From positions 5,729,501 through 5,793,500 of the forward strand of contig NC_059294.1 in NCBI RefSeq assembly GCF_017591435.1: a DNA stretch of 64,000 nt, read 5' to 3'. Position numbers and translations under genes: made by a program. Below the pieces are notes generated by a model. The model was not told the origin of the DNA and searched no databases. It saw nothing but the letters and a program-made list of their open reading frames with translations. Origin of the DNA: Portunus trituberculatus. Lineage: Eukaryota; Arthropoda; Malacostraca; Decapoda; Portunidae. Shown piece after piece: positions 1-12,574 of this stretch. Position 1 is the first letter of the stretch; each line of letters starts with the position of its first letter.

Positions 1-78
1 TGCAGTAAGTTAACAAAGTAAAACAGTGAATAATACATAATGATTTAAGGATAATACGTGTCTTGATCGTCCTCTCAC

Positions 79-2550
79 CTGTACGGCAAGCTCTGCTGCC
101 TGCTGGTGGAGGTGGTGGTGTGGGGAGAAGCAGGGAGATGCCGTGTCCTTGTTGATCCCTCCACGGGCTGGCTGGTCCACAGTCTCGTCCAGAACTCCTC
201 CGTGACTGCATTTCCCACCTTCATCATAATTGTTGTGTCATTCCTCATCACATAGCATACTATGACACACATACGTGATTAGAATTAGGGTCATGAGGAT
301 TGCTCAGTAGTACATCATAGCGCACATCGGAGACATACCTGAGGAAGGCTTGGGAATGAGGAATCCTTTGGCATCTTCGTCGGTGTACTGGTAGAACCCA
401 GTGGTCAAGCCCACCCCATCGATCACGTTACCCACACACTGACCCTGTAAAAAGACAATTCCTTGGTTTAAGTGCACTGTTACAGAGAGGTCTCAAAACA
501 CAGGTGGCGTAACAATATGCAATCAAAGTTAAGTTACATCATGCTCGCTTAAACAGTGCTTAGTGCTTCCTTTATAGTTCTCTTATCTGTTGACATATCT
601 TCAAAAGAACTTGTCAATTGATACATCCTAATCGACTCAAGATATAACATTCCATAAGAATTTGAAATAAAGATGATGGGTATGGCAGTTTATTTTACAA
701 TGAAGACTTAAATACAACGAACTACGAGTATGGCCAAAGGGAACGGAAAGGGAGCTACACACCTGGCTGTTGGGGCAAGGTGTACAGACATCGTCATCGG
801 GAGCAGCGACATCCAGTGGCGAACTGCCTGGGAGTCCAAGCTCAGGCAAGATGTCAGTGTTGCCAGTCTCAATCCAGGTGGAGTGAGCATAGAACTTTTG
901 GATGGAGTGAAGGGAGAGGCCAAGGAGGGAGCGCGCTGCCGAGTATGCTTCGTTTACCAAGATTGAGGTCAGCAGCTGAAGGAGGGAAAAATCATTGAGA
1001 TGCTTAGTAATTTGGGTCCATATTCAGAAACGCTTTAGGTTTTCAAGCGGACTGTTCTCGAAGGTAGTATAGAGATCACTGATAAGTGTCTCGTGAAAGT
1101 TTTTTTTTTCCAGTAATGATTTAGAATCCATGTTAATTATGTCACTAGCGCCTGCTAACCCTTTTAATAAGATTGATGGCCACAGTCTTCACTACTTTAG
1201 TTCCCACATAAGTTTCTGAAGCTGCTTAAAGTCACCAAATAGTAAGCAGAGTGAATATGTTAACTCGTCATTGTACTGAAGGGGTTAAAAGTAGGTAAGA
1301 TAAGAAGTAGGGATGCTGAGTCTGACGATGCGTTACCGCGCCCTCAACAAAAGTCAACCATGTAACTGTTGCAAGAAAGCTTGCCAGCCTATTCAAAAGC
1401 TAATTAATTGTATGAAGGTGAAACTTTCATTACTATGGGTGAATCAGAAGCTAAACGTTTTCGCAATTTGGTGTTACCCATTAAAGCTTTCAGCATCTCA
1501 CCTGAGGGTATCTAGAGGACAGCTTACTCTGCAGGTCACCGAAAGCCTCACCGTCTGCCTGGATGCCGGGGTCGTACCTTCACCGGGAAGAGAGAGAAGT
1601 TATCATCAAGTTACCGAGGGAACAAACATCTGGATTAGTGATTAAATGTGTAACATAAAAAAAAAGATAAAATTTATGAATGATTAAGTATTGTCTCAGT
1701 GCTTATCTTTCCCTTTCCGGTTCAGCAGATAAAGCCTAATAATTTCGAACAGAGATAAGGTTATTGCTATTTCCATATGCAACTTTGCCCTAAGAAAAGC
1801 CGAGGGGCGCCATGACCATGATAAGGACTGTCACGCAACAGGAGAGGCACAGGTGGAGAGTCTCACGTTATCAGGGACAGCCTTGGATTCACATTGTAGA
1901 TTATAAGCAAGAAATACACTGTACATATTATTCTCTGTATGGCTTTTTTTCTCACTTTTGTGAACTGTAAGACAAATTATCCTACTTTTCACCCGACGGA
2001 CTCTGTCTGTCTGTCTATCTGTGTGAGCGGCAAGGTCAGTCACAGCGCCATTTGCGAGTTTCCCAATATAACTTATTATCTGCCTATCAATAAGATGGTA
2101 TTAAACAGGTGTTCTTATGTTCATCTCTTATTATTTATGACAATAAGTGCTCACACATACTGAACTGGACTGGAATGTCCTACATATTGAAGTAATCACA
2201 AGTAAGATTAAATCAAATTTGCAGGCAGTAATTCCTCTAACATATTTTGTAAAATACTGTATAAGCAAAACTCACCTCAGCTGTCTGGCAGAATCAGCGC
2301 GAACGTTAGAGGCTGCGATAGAGTTCACAGCGTTAATGAATCGAGCAGGGGAGGCGGAGGCCCCATAGTATGCATGGTAAAGTTGGCTGAGACTGGCGTC
2401 CGTGGGCACTGTGAATCCCGGCTGCGAGGGTGGTGGGTTGTCCAGGAAGAACCGACGTATGTTCCGGCGGATGGCCTCGCGTGTGATCCACTTGTGGTCT
2501 CGCGTCACCTCTGTCGTCTGTCGGGAAAAAGGCGCAACACGTCACGCGCA

Positions 2551-2612
<62 letters not shown>

Positions 2613-2794
2613 AAAGAGATAGATGAATAAGCAAATTAATCAAGAATGAGCTCATCATGAAGAAGAGACGTTTAAATGATAAATAGATGGCCTGGAGATC
2701 AAGGAAAGAAAATAAACGGTGTTTTAAGCCGCAATGGTGTCACTGAAATTATTTATTCTCTTAGTACATGAGCGTCCTCTTCCCCACCCCCCGT

Positions 2795-2859
<65 letters not shown>

Positions 2860-3226
2860 GCGGAATTCCCTGACTTCATTGAATAGAAGCAGACATCGCT
2901 TATTACAAAGAGTGATGGGTTTGTGCAACTCTGCCACAGATCTGCCAAATTTCTCGCTTGGCATTATCATCATACATTTTCGGAGAATACATGTTATCGA
3001 AAATATTCTGTTAGGAAAAATTACTAGTGAAGAATCTGATTAACATATGGTTTTATTTTTTGCCTTTTTTTTCTGGAGATGCAGAATAAGTACTATATAC
3101 CTGCTCAGGACACAGGATGCTAGCCAGGTCCGGGTCGGTGGTGTTGAGCGGCGTAGCCAGGAAAGCCGTGGCCGACACCACCACCGTCAGCAAGACAGTG
3201 GCCACCGGAAGCAGGTTATTGGCCAT
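79..3226 (-). CDS. VWA7: VWA7-like secreted protein, 5' part (exons 1-6)
   Basis: Six minus-strand exons join without a phase conflict: 3101-3226, 2276-2517, 1502-1577, 763-975, 339-444 and 79-218, together 903 bases or 301 codons; the rest lies beyond the left edge. The start at 3226 opens a signal peptide (MANNLLPVATVLLTVVVSA). Exon 2 carries HKWITREAIRRNIRRFF and a segment ending in NAVNSIAASNVRADS. Exon 4 carries LHSIQKFYAHSTW, the phospholipase C/Het-C-like motif of this family. Exon 6 carries KCSHGG, GGINKD and SPHHHLHQQAAELA. These motifs and their order match the N-terminal half of von Willebrand factor A domain-containing protein 7. The VWA domain itself should follow the last exon seen here. 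Introns have GT-AG ends; the acceptor of exon 6 has a weak pyrimidine tract but gives the conserved GKCSHGG reading. Function in arthropods is unknown; it is likely extracellular. The family call is from remembered motifs, not a search. Confidence 0.82.
2553..2608. repeat. (AC)n microsatellite, 56 bp
   Basis: An uninterrupted AC repeat in intron 1 of the VWA7-like gene, just upstream of exon 2. No mobile element is visible beside it. Confidence 0.97.
2798..2856. repeat. (CT)n microsatellite, 59 bp
   Basis: An uninterrupted CT repeat in intron 1 of the VWA7-like gene. Confidence 0.97.
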
Positions 3227-3267
3227 GGTGAAGGGGCGGAGTGCGAGGCCGCTGCAGGTGTCTACTC

Positions 3268-3275
3268 TTTATATA
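3268..3275 (-). promoter_or_regulatory. TATA box of the VWA7-like gene
   Basis: On the minus strand the sequence CTATATAAAG lies about 45 bases upstream of the start codon at 3226. A transcription start 25-30 bases downstream of it would leave a very short 5' UTR of roughly 15 bases. It is the only TATA-like element close to the start. Confidence 0.6.
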
Positions 3276-3299
3276 GGTTCCGTGACTACTTAATGTAAC

Positions 3300-3673
3300 T
3301 GCCATACGTATAATCAGGTTACAATGCCTAGGGGAGAGTACCTCCTTACCTACTGGCCATACAAGGGCCCCCCCTTCCGTGTGCAGCTCACCAACTTATC
3401 TCTGTTTTGGAACATGCCGAGTTCTGTTGTTGTGGCGAACTAGGCCTAACCAGGGTGTCGTTATGCAATGCCCGACCTTCAACTCTACCTTGTGTAACCT
3501 GCCCTCCATCTGCGCAGCTGATGGGTTCCTGATGATTGTGATGATGATTGTGATGGTAATGGTGCTGGTGGTGGTGGTACAGATGATAATAATGGTTGTC
3601 GTGAAGATAATGATGATAATGGTGATGGTGATAGTGATAATGATGAGGCCGCCAATGATTATGGTGGTGGTAT

Positions 3674-3714
<41 letters not shown>

Positions 3715-5202
3715 GGGTGGTGGTGGAGGTGATTGGGGAACGAAACGGTGACGATAATGAAGATGTACTTTGGCAATTAATGATGATAATGGTAATGATG
3801 AATGTGATAGTGATGAGACCGCTCATAATGATTGTGGTGGTACTGATGATGATGATGATGATGATGACAATAATGGTGATAGGGACGGTGACGATAGTAA
3901 AGATGTATTTCTGCGATATTTCATTAGCTTTAGTCGAGACCTTAGGCGTTTTACTTAGTATGTGTGATGAAGTAAGATAATTTTTTTTCTTTTCGTCATT
4001 AATAAAGCACAGTTCCTGAATCCTGCCACTAGATGCAGGGACGCGACGGTTTGCCATGTAGTCAGCCTTTTTGTTTTACTTTACTTTCTTCTTCCATCAC
4101 TTTTTTATCATTCATTGCAAAACACTATCCATCATCATTATAATTATAGTCATCGTCACCATCATCATCATCATCATCATCATCATCACCACCACCATCG
4201 CATTAATTCCTCTTTTCATACCATATCACACTGAATGTTTCTTTTTATCTCCATTTTTCCATCACCTCACCTCGTTACATCAATCAGTCCCATGCAGGTG
4301 GAAATATATGCCCTTCTTGGACACATATTTATGTAAATGCGTAGTGCAAAAAAAAAAAAGGTCCTTTGAACTCCCTCTTGCACGGTGAAGTGTTTTGTAG
4401 CCCCACGAGGACACCTGTCACTTCTCCCACCAGCGAGACATTGAGCTTTAACGATAACAATTTTTTTTCTCTTGTTTTTTTCATTCCAGCTGCTGCACGT
4501 GTCATGTATTGCTGCAATAATTTCCTGTTACATAGTTATATGGAGAACCTGACGTATTGCCCACACATGACGGGAAGCCACGTTGGACAGTTATAGTATA
4601 CTCGGTACACTTAGTTGTCAAGGGGTTTCAAGTGTTACTGTGAACTGAACAGGTGTATCACAGGATTGGGAGGAGGATGTGGGTGAGAGGGAAGGACGGG
4701 GTTATTGACGATATTATACTTACGGAAAATTTATGTAATAAAACAAGCGCGTTAGGACACTGAAATTTCTGGTGGAAACACTGAATGAAATGTCAAAATG
4801 TGCAGTCTTCTGTCTGCACTCATGAACTCTGGCTTCATGAATGCAACAGTAATAAGGTAGCTTCTATTTTAAAGACTTGATAATACACAGATTTCCTTCC
4901 CAGTACCTGCAATATAGTCTGCCACCTTTTGAAACACGCTGATTGGCATCAATGTGTGTTAACAGTTTACACATTGAATCATTAGTCGCCAATTTTGTAC
5001 AATCTACTGGTTACATTTCTCGGTATGGATGTGATATTAATGGATAGTAAAGAAGAGCACCAGCAAATATACAAAGACAAATACACAAATAAAGTAAGAG
5101 ATACTTAAACAAATAAGTAGTTGAACTAATGAACAAATAAAAATAGTAATGGAAATAAATTAGCAATCAAAATAAAAGATTACTGAATACATATATAAAA
5201 GA

Positions 5203-5271
<69 letters not shown>

Positions 5272-5690
5272 TCGGTTGGACCTCCCGAGTGTGTGTCGTG
5301 AGTCCAAGTACGCCAGGGTACCATGCTAACACGGAAATGCAAGTTCGAGTCCCTTACTAGTTTAGATACCTCCAAGAATAACATTTTCTTCCCACCTTAC
5401 CTAGGTGGTACTTGAAATACTATTTACCTACACTCGGCAATGACTGTTGCTGCATTTGACCTACTATTCTAAATAAGAGCGTATAGCTATAGGTACACCG
5501 GCCCCACATGGGGGGAGAGGCTCTCCCCGCACATTATCTACCAAGAGCGTTTCCTCACTAATATTACACACAGAATCATCCAAGGAAATACAATCAATAT
5601 CAGTTCCTTCGAATTTGTTGGACGAAGTTTATTAGATACTCGAGATATTACTTCGGATTTGTTTGGCGTCAGTGGTACTACAGTTGACCT
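3300..5690. other. Intergenic region rich in trinucleotide repeats
   Basis: This is the gap between the divergent VWA7-like and FN3 genes. It holds interrupted (GAT)n/(GGT)n tracts at 3528-3905, seen as two related blocks with a similar order of submotifs (about 3590-3740 and 3770-3905). It also holds an (ATC)n tract at 4112-4200 and an (AC)n tract at 5206-5270. The long Met-, Ile- or Asp-rich reading frames here are translations of those repeats. I see no exon with homology or convincing splice sites. Confidence 0.7.
5206..5270. repeat. (AC)n microsatellite, 65 bp
   Basis: An uninterrupted AC repeat in the intergenic gap left of the FN3 gene. Confidence 0.97.
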
Positions 5691-5876
5691 TCACTAACAA
5701 ACACACAGTCTATAGCGTGGTGAGGACGTGGCGTCATGCTGCAGGAGGAAACTGGAAATAGCTACATTATCAAATGTGTGGAGACACTCCAGAAAAGGAA
5801 TGGCATGAATCATGCACACTGGCAACAGTGTGATGAACCAACACATGGCTTCCCGAGAATAGTGAAAGATAACGGC

Positions 5877-5883
5877 TTTATAA
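5877..5883 (+). promoter_or_regulatory. Possible TATA box of the FN3 gene
   Basis: TTTATAA lies 81 bases upstream of the start codon at 5964. It would place transcription start near 5905-5910 and give a 5' UTR of about 55 bases. The overlapping open frame at 5736-5954 has no recognisable domain and would be upstream DNA under this model. Support is from position and motif only. Confidence 0.3.
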
Positions 5884-5963
5884 CTTGGCGCCGCACTCTG
5901 GAGAGCCATTGGGAACACGGAGTTTGGTGGAAGAAGGAAGGGGCAGCCTACTGAATGCCAACC

Positions 5964-6890
5964 ATGAAGTGTATTTTGTTTTACTTAGCGGCATTCGTGA
6001 CAGCCTGTGCCACTGTTGACCTCGGTGAGTCGTCTTCAGGTGTCACAGTGATATTCTGACATTTTGATAATTTATATCACAAAGAAATCGGTTAAAAATT
6101 TGCATTTTGTATTTCCATCACATATTCACAAATGTGATTTTTTTGAAGCAGAGATTCTGTAAGTAAATAATTATATGGTTGTTCTTATCACTTCACAGGT
6201 TATGTGAACAACTTCCACGTTAAGGAATTCGGGACTGGTTACGTAAAGGTTGCTTGGGACTTCGTCGACGGCAACACCAGCCACCCTCTGCACAAGTATT
6301 CACTAACCGTCGACTCTGACCTGACCATGGAGTTCAAATGCGGCAAGCCAGCTTGTGAGAGGATTATAGAAGACCTTGACGCCTGCGTTGAACATTTATT
6401 CGAATTGACGCCAATATTCTACACCCCAACGGGTGATGACATGGATGGAACTCTCGCCAGCACCACCGGATACACCACTGATGAGAGTAAGCATACAGGC
6501 TGCATTTTCATTTGAGATTATTGACTTTTCCTCATTAATTACGTCGTATAATTTAAACATTAATTTCTGAGCAAATCCAAGGCAAAGACAAGCTTTTTAA
6601 GAAACTTTCCTATACATATCGAGTTGGATGTACACGTGCATTCGTATCCCATTTGCAAACACACTCACGGTATTTCCATTTCCAGTACCAGGCGCGGTGA
6701 GCAATATCAAGGTGACGGCCGATACTGATGTTGAGACGAGCTTCAAGTGGAACCAACCACTTGTGAACCCAAAGTGCGTCGTCCTTTATCGTTTGTGCTA
6801 CCGCCTGGATGGAGAGACCGATAATCCCTGTGTCGAGGTGAGCTGGGTGCACAACAACAGCTGCCATGCATATGGATATTAATTGTGCCC

Positions 6891-6943
<53 letters not shown>

Positions 6944-7330
6944 TACATCAGTGAGATAATGGAGGCTATGTTATTCTTCCAGTCCAACACAACAACAGCC
7001 ACCGTGAAGAGCATGTCTGCCTGCGCCACTTACCACGTCACCGTGACTCCCGTGACTCCGTCCGGGAAAGAAGGTCCAACGATCGAGTCCGTGTTCGAGA
7101 CTCACGATGGAGGTTAATCTTGAGTGTTTTTGTCCAGCATCTTTTGTCTTTTATATACTTTACTTGTTTTATTTTATTTCGCTTTTTTTTCAATTAAGGC
7201 AGCGCTTGCACACGACTCTATCAGTCTCTTTAACTCTTTTACTCTTTAGTGGCTATAATCTAGATCAACAGTAACTTTATTATTATCATTATCATTGTTA
7301 TTATTATCATTATTATTATTATTACTATTA

Positions 7331-7376
<46 letters not shown>

Positions 7377-7394
7377 CATTATTATTATTATTAT

Positions 7395-7458
<64 letters not shown>

Positions 7459-7477
7459 GGTAGTAGTAGTAGTAGTG

Positions 7478-7575
<98 letters not shown>

Positions 7576-7576
7576 T

Positions 7577-7610
<34 letters not shown>

Positions 7611-7690
7611 GGACCTTTTTTTTCTAGTATTTGGTTGCCCTTGGCAGATTTCCCTCTCGCGTAAAAAATAAAAAATAGTATTAGTAGTAC

Positions 7691-7777
<87 letters not shown>

Positions 7778-9636
7778 AAGTATTTTATCAGCTCGTGTTA
7801 GACTGTTTAAGATGTTTGTTTAAGATGTTTATTTGGGTTACGTATTCCTCTCTCTGCTCCCGTTGATCACACATGTTCCTTGCGCTTCCCCAGTGCCCGG
7901 CAAACCCGAGGACGTGCATGTAGGACTCATTACTCCGGAAACCATCCAACTCCTGTGGAACAATCCATCAAATAACTTTCTCTGTTTGGAGAGGTAATTC
8001 GTTTAGCCGGTAAAAAAATATATTATACCATTTCTAATTGTGAGTTTGAGTGACAATAAAGCATTTTTCTTCAAGATGATACATTAAACGCTTTACTGCA
8101 CTCAGATTTCGCATCACCATTGGAGAGACGCACGCAAAGACAGTGAGGCCTGCGACGAGGACAACTTCAGGTTACGACAATGAGTTTACGTTCACCCCGC
8201 TGTTCCCGTGCACCAACTACACCATCGACATCTGCTCGGCTAATGTGGCCGAGATGACCAGCGACAAAGTCATCATGTACGCCAGCACTAATGAGACAGG
8301 TAACATTGCCAAGGTTAAGTGTCTGAGGGACAGGAAAAATCTTTGGCGTCAACAAAATATGATTCCTGTCTTAAAACGGATGATCTAAATTAAAATGTAA
8401 TGCTACAAGTATTGCTTATAACGAGAAAACATTAATCAATTAACACAAAAGAGAGCACAAACCACTGATAGATCTGTTTTTTGGCAGAGCCACAGGAGCC
8501 ACCCACTGTCACGGTGACCCCTAGCGGACCCGACACCATCGAGGTAAGCTGGGGCGACAACGAAAACGACCGCTGCTCAGGAAGCTTCGAGGTGTGCTGG
8601 TATGATGGCGTGCATCCTGTGGAGCAATGTCAGGAAGTTGGAGGTGACGGTGACAACCTGGTCGTTCATGATCTTCTCCCGTGTAGCAATTACGACTTTT
8701 CCGTCACCGTGCATTCTCCCAGTGGCACCTTCGTTAGTAATTCCACTTTCAACTCTACTTCCACTGAAGATGTCCGTAAGTGGTTTTCTTTTTCGTTTTC
8801 CTTGTTTTTATTGTTGTTTAACTGATAAAGTATACAAAATCTCATCTGTACACTTGTGGCCAAGTTCTCTTCTCAGGTGGAGAAAATAATAACAGGATCT
8901 GTTCGGAAAGTCTTCTTACGTTGTATCATTCATGACAGATTAGATTCCTAACATCAATATTATCGAGTGTGTTCATCAACTCACATATAGAAAAGTAATG
9001 ATGGAATAATGTGTCAGAGAAAATTATTGCTAGTTCACTAACCAGCTCATTGGTTTACTTTCTCAAGGTCCCGGTCCTGTGGTCAACCTACAAGTTGTCA
9101 ATGTCGACGTGACGGAGATGACGGTAACCTGCGAACCGCCAGCTGTTGATCCTCAATGCGCGAAGGAGGTCATCACAAGGATCATTGACGAAAACGCGAA
9201 GTCACAGCGGATTGTGAGGAGATCCAGTTTTCAAGAAACCATCAACGGACTGGAGCCATGCACCGATTACAGAATTCTCGTCAGCACAAAATCTCCAGGC
9301 GGCCTCCAATCGGAAGAGAGAGAAACAACAAGCAGGACCTTAGATGACTTACCCTCAGAACCGCAAGCGTTCAATGTAACCGAGGTTACTACCACCTCTG
9401 TCACTCTTCAGTGGTTCCGCCCACTCATTAACCCGCGCTGCGCCACCAATTACACCCTGAAGTGGAAGAGCGACGTTGACAATGACATTATCACAATAAG
9501 TGAAACTTCCTCATTCAAGACAGTGTACATCGTAGACGGTCTGCAGCCCTGCACAATACACAACTTCACGCTTAACGCAGAATCGTCAGTTGGATCAGGC
9601 CTTGAAACCGCTCTTGTACAAGCGACGAACTGCTGA
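5964..9636 (+). CDS. Secreted protein of six fibronectin type III domains
   Basis: Eight exons join in frame: 5964-6024, 6199-6486, 6686-6837, 6983-7112, 7894-7993, 8106-8299, 8488-8775 and 9068-9636 (stop TGA at 9634). The 1782 bases encode 593 residues. Exon 1 is a signal peptide (MKCILFYLAAFVTACATVDL). The rest is six FN3 domains at about 21-116, 117-210, 211-308, 309-404, 405-497 and 498-593, each with the core Trp or equivalent and the L-x-P-C-x-x-Y type motif (FPCTNY, LPCSNY, EPCTDY). The domains carry an extra cysteine pair, one after the C-strand turn (NPKC, DRC, DPQC, NPRC) and one in the PC motif, suggesting one disulfide per domain. There is no membrane segment or catalytic domain, so it is probably secreted. 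Introns between domains are all phase 1. Introns inside domains 2 and 3 are phase 0 and 2. Best database hits may be the ectodomains of receptor phosphatases or tenascin-like proteins, but I cannot name the gene. Confidence 0.85.
6893..6938. repeat. (GT)n microsatellite
   Basis: A GT repeat in the short intron that splits the second FN3 domain; it makes up almost a third of that intron. Confidence 0.95.
7274..7780. repeat. (TTA)n/(GTA)n/(GTT)n compound repeat
   Basis: A 500-base stretch in intron 4 of the FN3 gene shifts from ATT to AGT (read as TTA to GTA), then to GTT, and repeats ATT to AGT after a short unique spacer at 7589-7676. The change of motif at the same frame twice suggests duplication of a compound tract. 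It explains the long Leu/Val reading frame here. Confidence 0.95.
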
Positions 9637-9639
9637 TGA

Positions 9640-9847
9640 TTGTTTATTCTTCATTTCATATCAATCAACGACAATTATGGATAACATCCCAGCATAAATA
9701 CCAATTCATAGTTAGCCCCTCACATCAGATATTTGTTCTGTGAACCGGAAAATCACTTCTAGTAAAGAGAACGTTAGTTTTAATAATTATATTGATAGAT
9801 TATTATCGCTGCTGCCATCGCTGTTATAACTATATACTTCCCTACTT

Positions 9848-9901
<54 letters not shown>

Positions 9902-10077
9902 AACTACAACTACAACTACTACTACTACTATAGCTGTTGTTGCTACTGCTACTACAACAGCTACAGCATTAGTCGCCATCACCACAACCACCACCACCAC
10001 TTCTACTATTACTACTGCTACTACTACTACTACTTCTATTACTGCTACTACTAGTACTACTACTACTTTTACTACTG

Positions 10078-10116
<39 letters not shown>

Positions 10117-10880
10117 TGCTTGCCTATCCATTATTCCACAATCTTGTTGAAACTCATATTATAATCTTTATTTTAGAATATCTTTTATTTATTACTTAAA
10201 ATGAACATGGTAGCTTACCGAGATTTAACCTGCCCTCTTGTTTGGCCAGGATAAGAGGTCAGTCTGGTTACTTCCCGGAAAATACTCGCCCGAAAACCCA
10301 ACATTACCACACTCTTCTGTTCCTCAATATATAAAACAATATAGTGTTTTCTACGTGTTTTCCTGTGTTCCTAAGCCCAGATGTGTCTTATTGATACTGG
10401 TAGTAGGAGATAAACAAGAGGAAAAATATATGAGGAGGAAACAAGAGGAGGAGGAGGAGGAGGAGGCGGAGGAGGAGGAGGAGTTGGAGGAGGAGGAGGG
10501 GGAGGGAGAGGAGGAGGAAAGAATAAGTGCTTTGATAACAATATTTGGCGTTAAGGTTCATGTTCAGGTGTCGTTCTTTAATATCTTATGTTTCTTGGTG
10601 TGTTTTGGATATATTGTGATATGTTATAGGGTTTTTGGGTGTGTATTGAGTCCTACAAGTGTTTTGAGCGTGTTTTAAATTTGTATTTAATGTTTCTACT
10701 AAACATTTCAGCGGTGGACAAACGGTGTTTTTTGCAGATATCTCCTAAACGAATCGTTGGATGAGTATGATATTTCAACACACTACCTTGAACATCCGTT
10801 CGTAATTTATGGTTAACATACCACATTGTTATATGTGTTATGTGAGGAGTTTACTGAGTGATGTTACCCCTAATCCAGTC
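9640..10880. other. Intergenic region with (TAC)n and (GGA)n tracts
   Basis: This is the 3' flank of the FN3 gene. It holds (TAC)n blocks at about 9846-9931 and 10001-10118 and an interrupted GGA tract at about 10446-10518. No AATAAA is visible soon after the FN3 stop codon, so the poly(A) site is not placed. The Thr-rich and Glu-rich reading frames are repeat translations. No exon is recognisable. Confidence 0.65.
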
Positions 10881-11165
10881 ATCATATCAAAGGTGTTATA
10901 CAAAATCGGACGAGTGTGGGGTACTCGTCTAACCCCTCCACCACCACCACCACCCTGAAGAACCCCCAGACCACTCCTTCTCTACCCCAGTATCGCATGA
11001 CCCTCTTCCCCGCTTCCGTCTTCACCCCTTCTCCCTTTGATACAGAGGCTGATACCAACTTGAACTTCTCACCGCTTGAGGATGGGGTTACAGAACCTCC
11101 AGATCTCCTTCCGGTATCGCCTGACGGCCGCGAAGATGTAGGAAAGATGGACACTCCTAGTTCTC

Positions 11166-11432
11166 CTGAGCTTGAAAGTACAGAATGACGATGTCTCTTC
11201 TTCCTGACTTCCAGGATGTCTTCTCTGAAACCCCTGGATGTACATCTACCATAATGCATGACATATAAGTATGTTCTTCGGAGCGTGTACTGAGCTTGAA
11301 AGTAAATTGACGGTTTCGCATAAGAATGACGATGTCTCTTCTTTCTGACTTCCAGGATGTCTTCTCTGAAACCCCTGGATTTACATCTACCATAATGCAT
11401 GACATACAAGTATGTTCTGCGGAGCGTGTAAA
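11166..11432 (+). repeat. Tandem duplication inside the Gypsy remnant
   Basis: Two direct copies, 11166-11289 and 11290-11432, both begin CTGAGCTTGAAAGTA and share the stretch encoding the start of the reverse transcriptase region (FSETPG). The second copy has an extra segment of about 20 bases near its left end. The copies differ by several substitutions, so the duplication is not recent. Confidence 0.85.
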
Positions 11433-12075
11433 GTGCAAATTATATCCTATCCCTATACATCGTCTTATTTTGAAGAGGAGGTTGACCAACTTCTCCACCA
11501 GGGAGTCATCCAGCCATCTTCATCTCCTCATTGCTCCCCAGTTGTTATGGTAAGGAAACCTACAGGTAGCTATCGTATGGCCATCAATGCAGAACCTATC
11601 AATACCATAACTGAAGATCTCCATAAGTTTCAAGGGAGTAGGTATTTCGGTGAGATTGATCTAACTAAAGCCTATTATCAGATTCCACTCACTGATAGTG
11701 TTAAGCCACTTACTGCCTTTCCCACTCACAAAGGACTAATGGAATTTTGCCGGCTCCCATTTGGTTTAGTTACAGCTTGTGCCACTTGCATCAGATTAAT
11801 GGGGATTGTTTTAGCAGGACTAACCGGAGTATCGTTCTACTTCGATAATATTTTCATCTATGGAACAACCTGGACAGAACACATCGCTGCCCTCAAGTCC
11901 GTACTTTGGCGTCTTCGAGAACACGGCCTCACTGCTCGAGTATCGAAGTGTCGATTCGGGTTTGGATCTATCTAGTATCTGGGCTTCATTGTGGACGGTA
12001 AGACGCTTCGTCCTCAAAATGATAAAGTCTCTGCCATTTCTTCCTGCAGTCCTCCAAGTACCAAAAAGCTACTAA
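11190..12075 (+). mobile_element. Gypsy-type LTR retrotransposon fragment (reverse transcriptase)
   Basis: A broken pol frame on the plus strand shows reverse transcriptase motifs in order: FSETPG, LHQGVIQPSSSPHCSPVV, GEIDLTKAYYQIPL, TAFPTHKGLMEFCRLPFGL and a YFDN active-site box, then YLGFIVDG in a further frame. This order and wording belong to the Ty3/Gypsy (Metaviridae-like) group. The frame is broken near 11450 and at a stop near 11974, and a segment between the SPVV and GEIDL motifs seems shortened. No LTRs, integrase or gag were recognised. It is an inactive genomic fossil, given here only as a description. Confidence 0.85.
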
Positions 12076-12079
12076 GCCC

Positions 12080-12495
12080 GTGTGTGAAGTGGATGGGCGT
12101 GGTACCAGCGCTAGAGCAGCTACCTCTCCAAGTGGCGACCAACGTCCATATAGTTCAAGTGTGTAGGAGAAGGAGTGTTCTTTCATTAAAGTGGTGCTTT
12201 GTTATTGTGTCTTGTGTCTTCTCCACTCTCTGCAGCTCTGGTAGAGAAGGCCACATCCCTGGTTTTTAGTGGAAGAAGGCCGTGTTTATTACCATCTCTG
12301 AGTTACCTGCCTCAAGTTTCCACAACAATGTTCTAGAAAAAAAAAATGCGATATGATTCGATAGAAGTCATTTTATAATCGGCAAATAATGAATTTTGTG
12401 TCTAGACAAATTTATTTATTTAGTTTTTATTTAATTATGAATGACGGTCGCGGGTCCCACTCTCAGTTCGGCAGGCTTAGCTCTTCTGATGTCTT

Positions 12496-12574
<79 letters not shown>

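Noticed and set aside
3379..4057. Met/Ile-rich and Asp-rich frames
   Set aside because: Translation of (GAT)n-type repeats; no splice or homology support.
5736..5954. A 72-codon frame just upstream of the FN3 gene
   Set aside because: No recognised domain, and it overlaps the presumed promoter; treated as upstream DNA.
7295..7627. Leu/Val-rich frame of 110 codons resembling a membrane protein
   Set aside because: Translation of TTA, GTA and GTT repeats inside an FN3 gene intron.
9792..10199. Thr-rich frame suggesting a mucin
   Set aside because: Translation of a (TAC)n/(ACT)n repeat.
10238..10678. Frame with an acidic Glu-rich core
   Set aside because: The core is a (GAG)n repeat, and neither flank has a recognisable domain.
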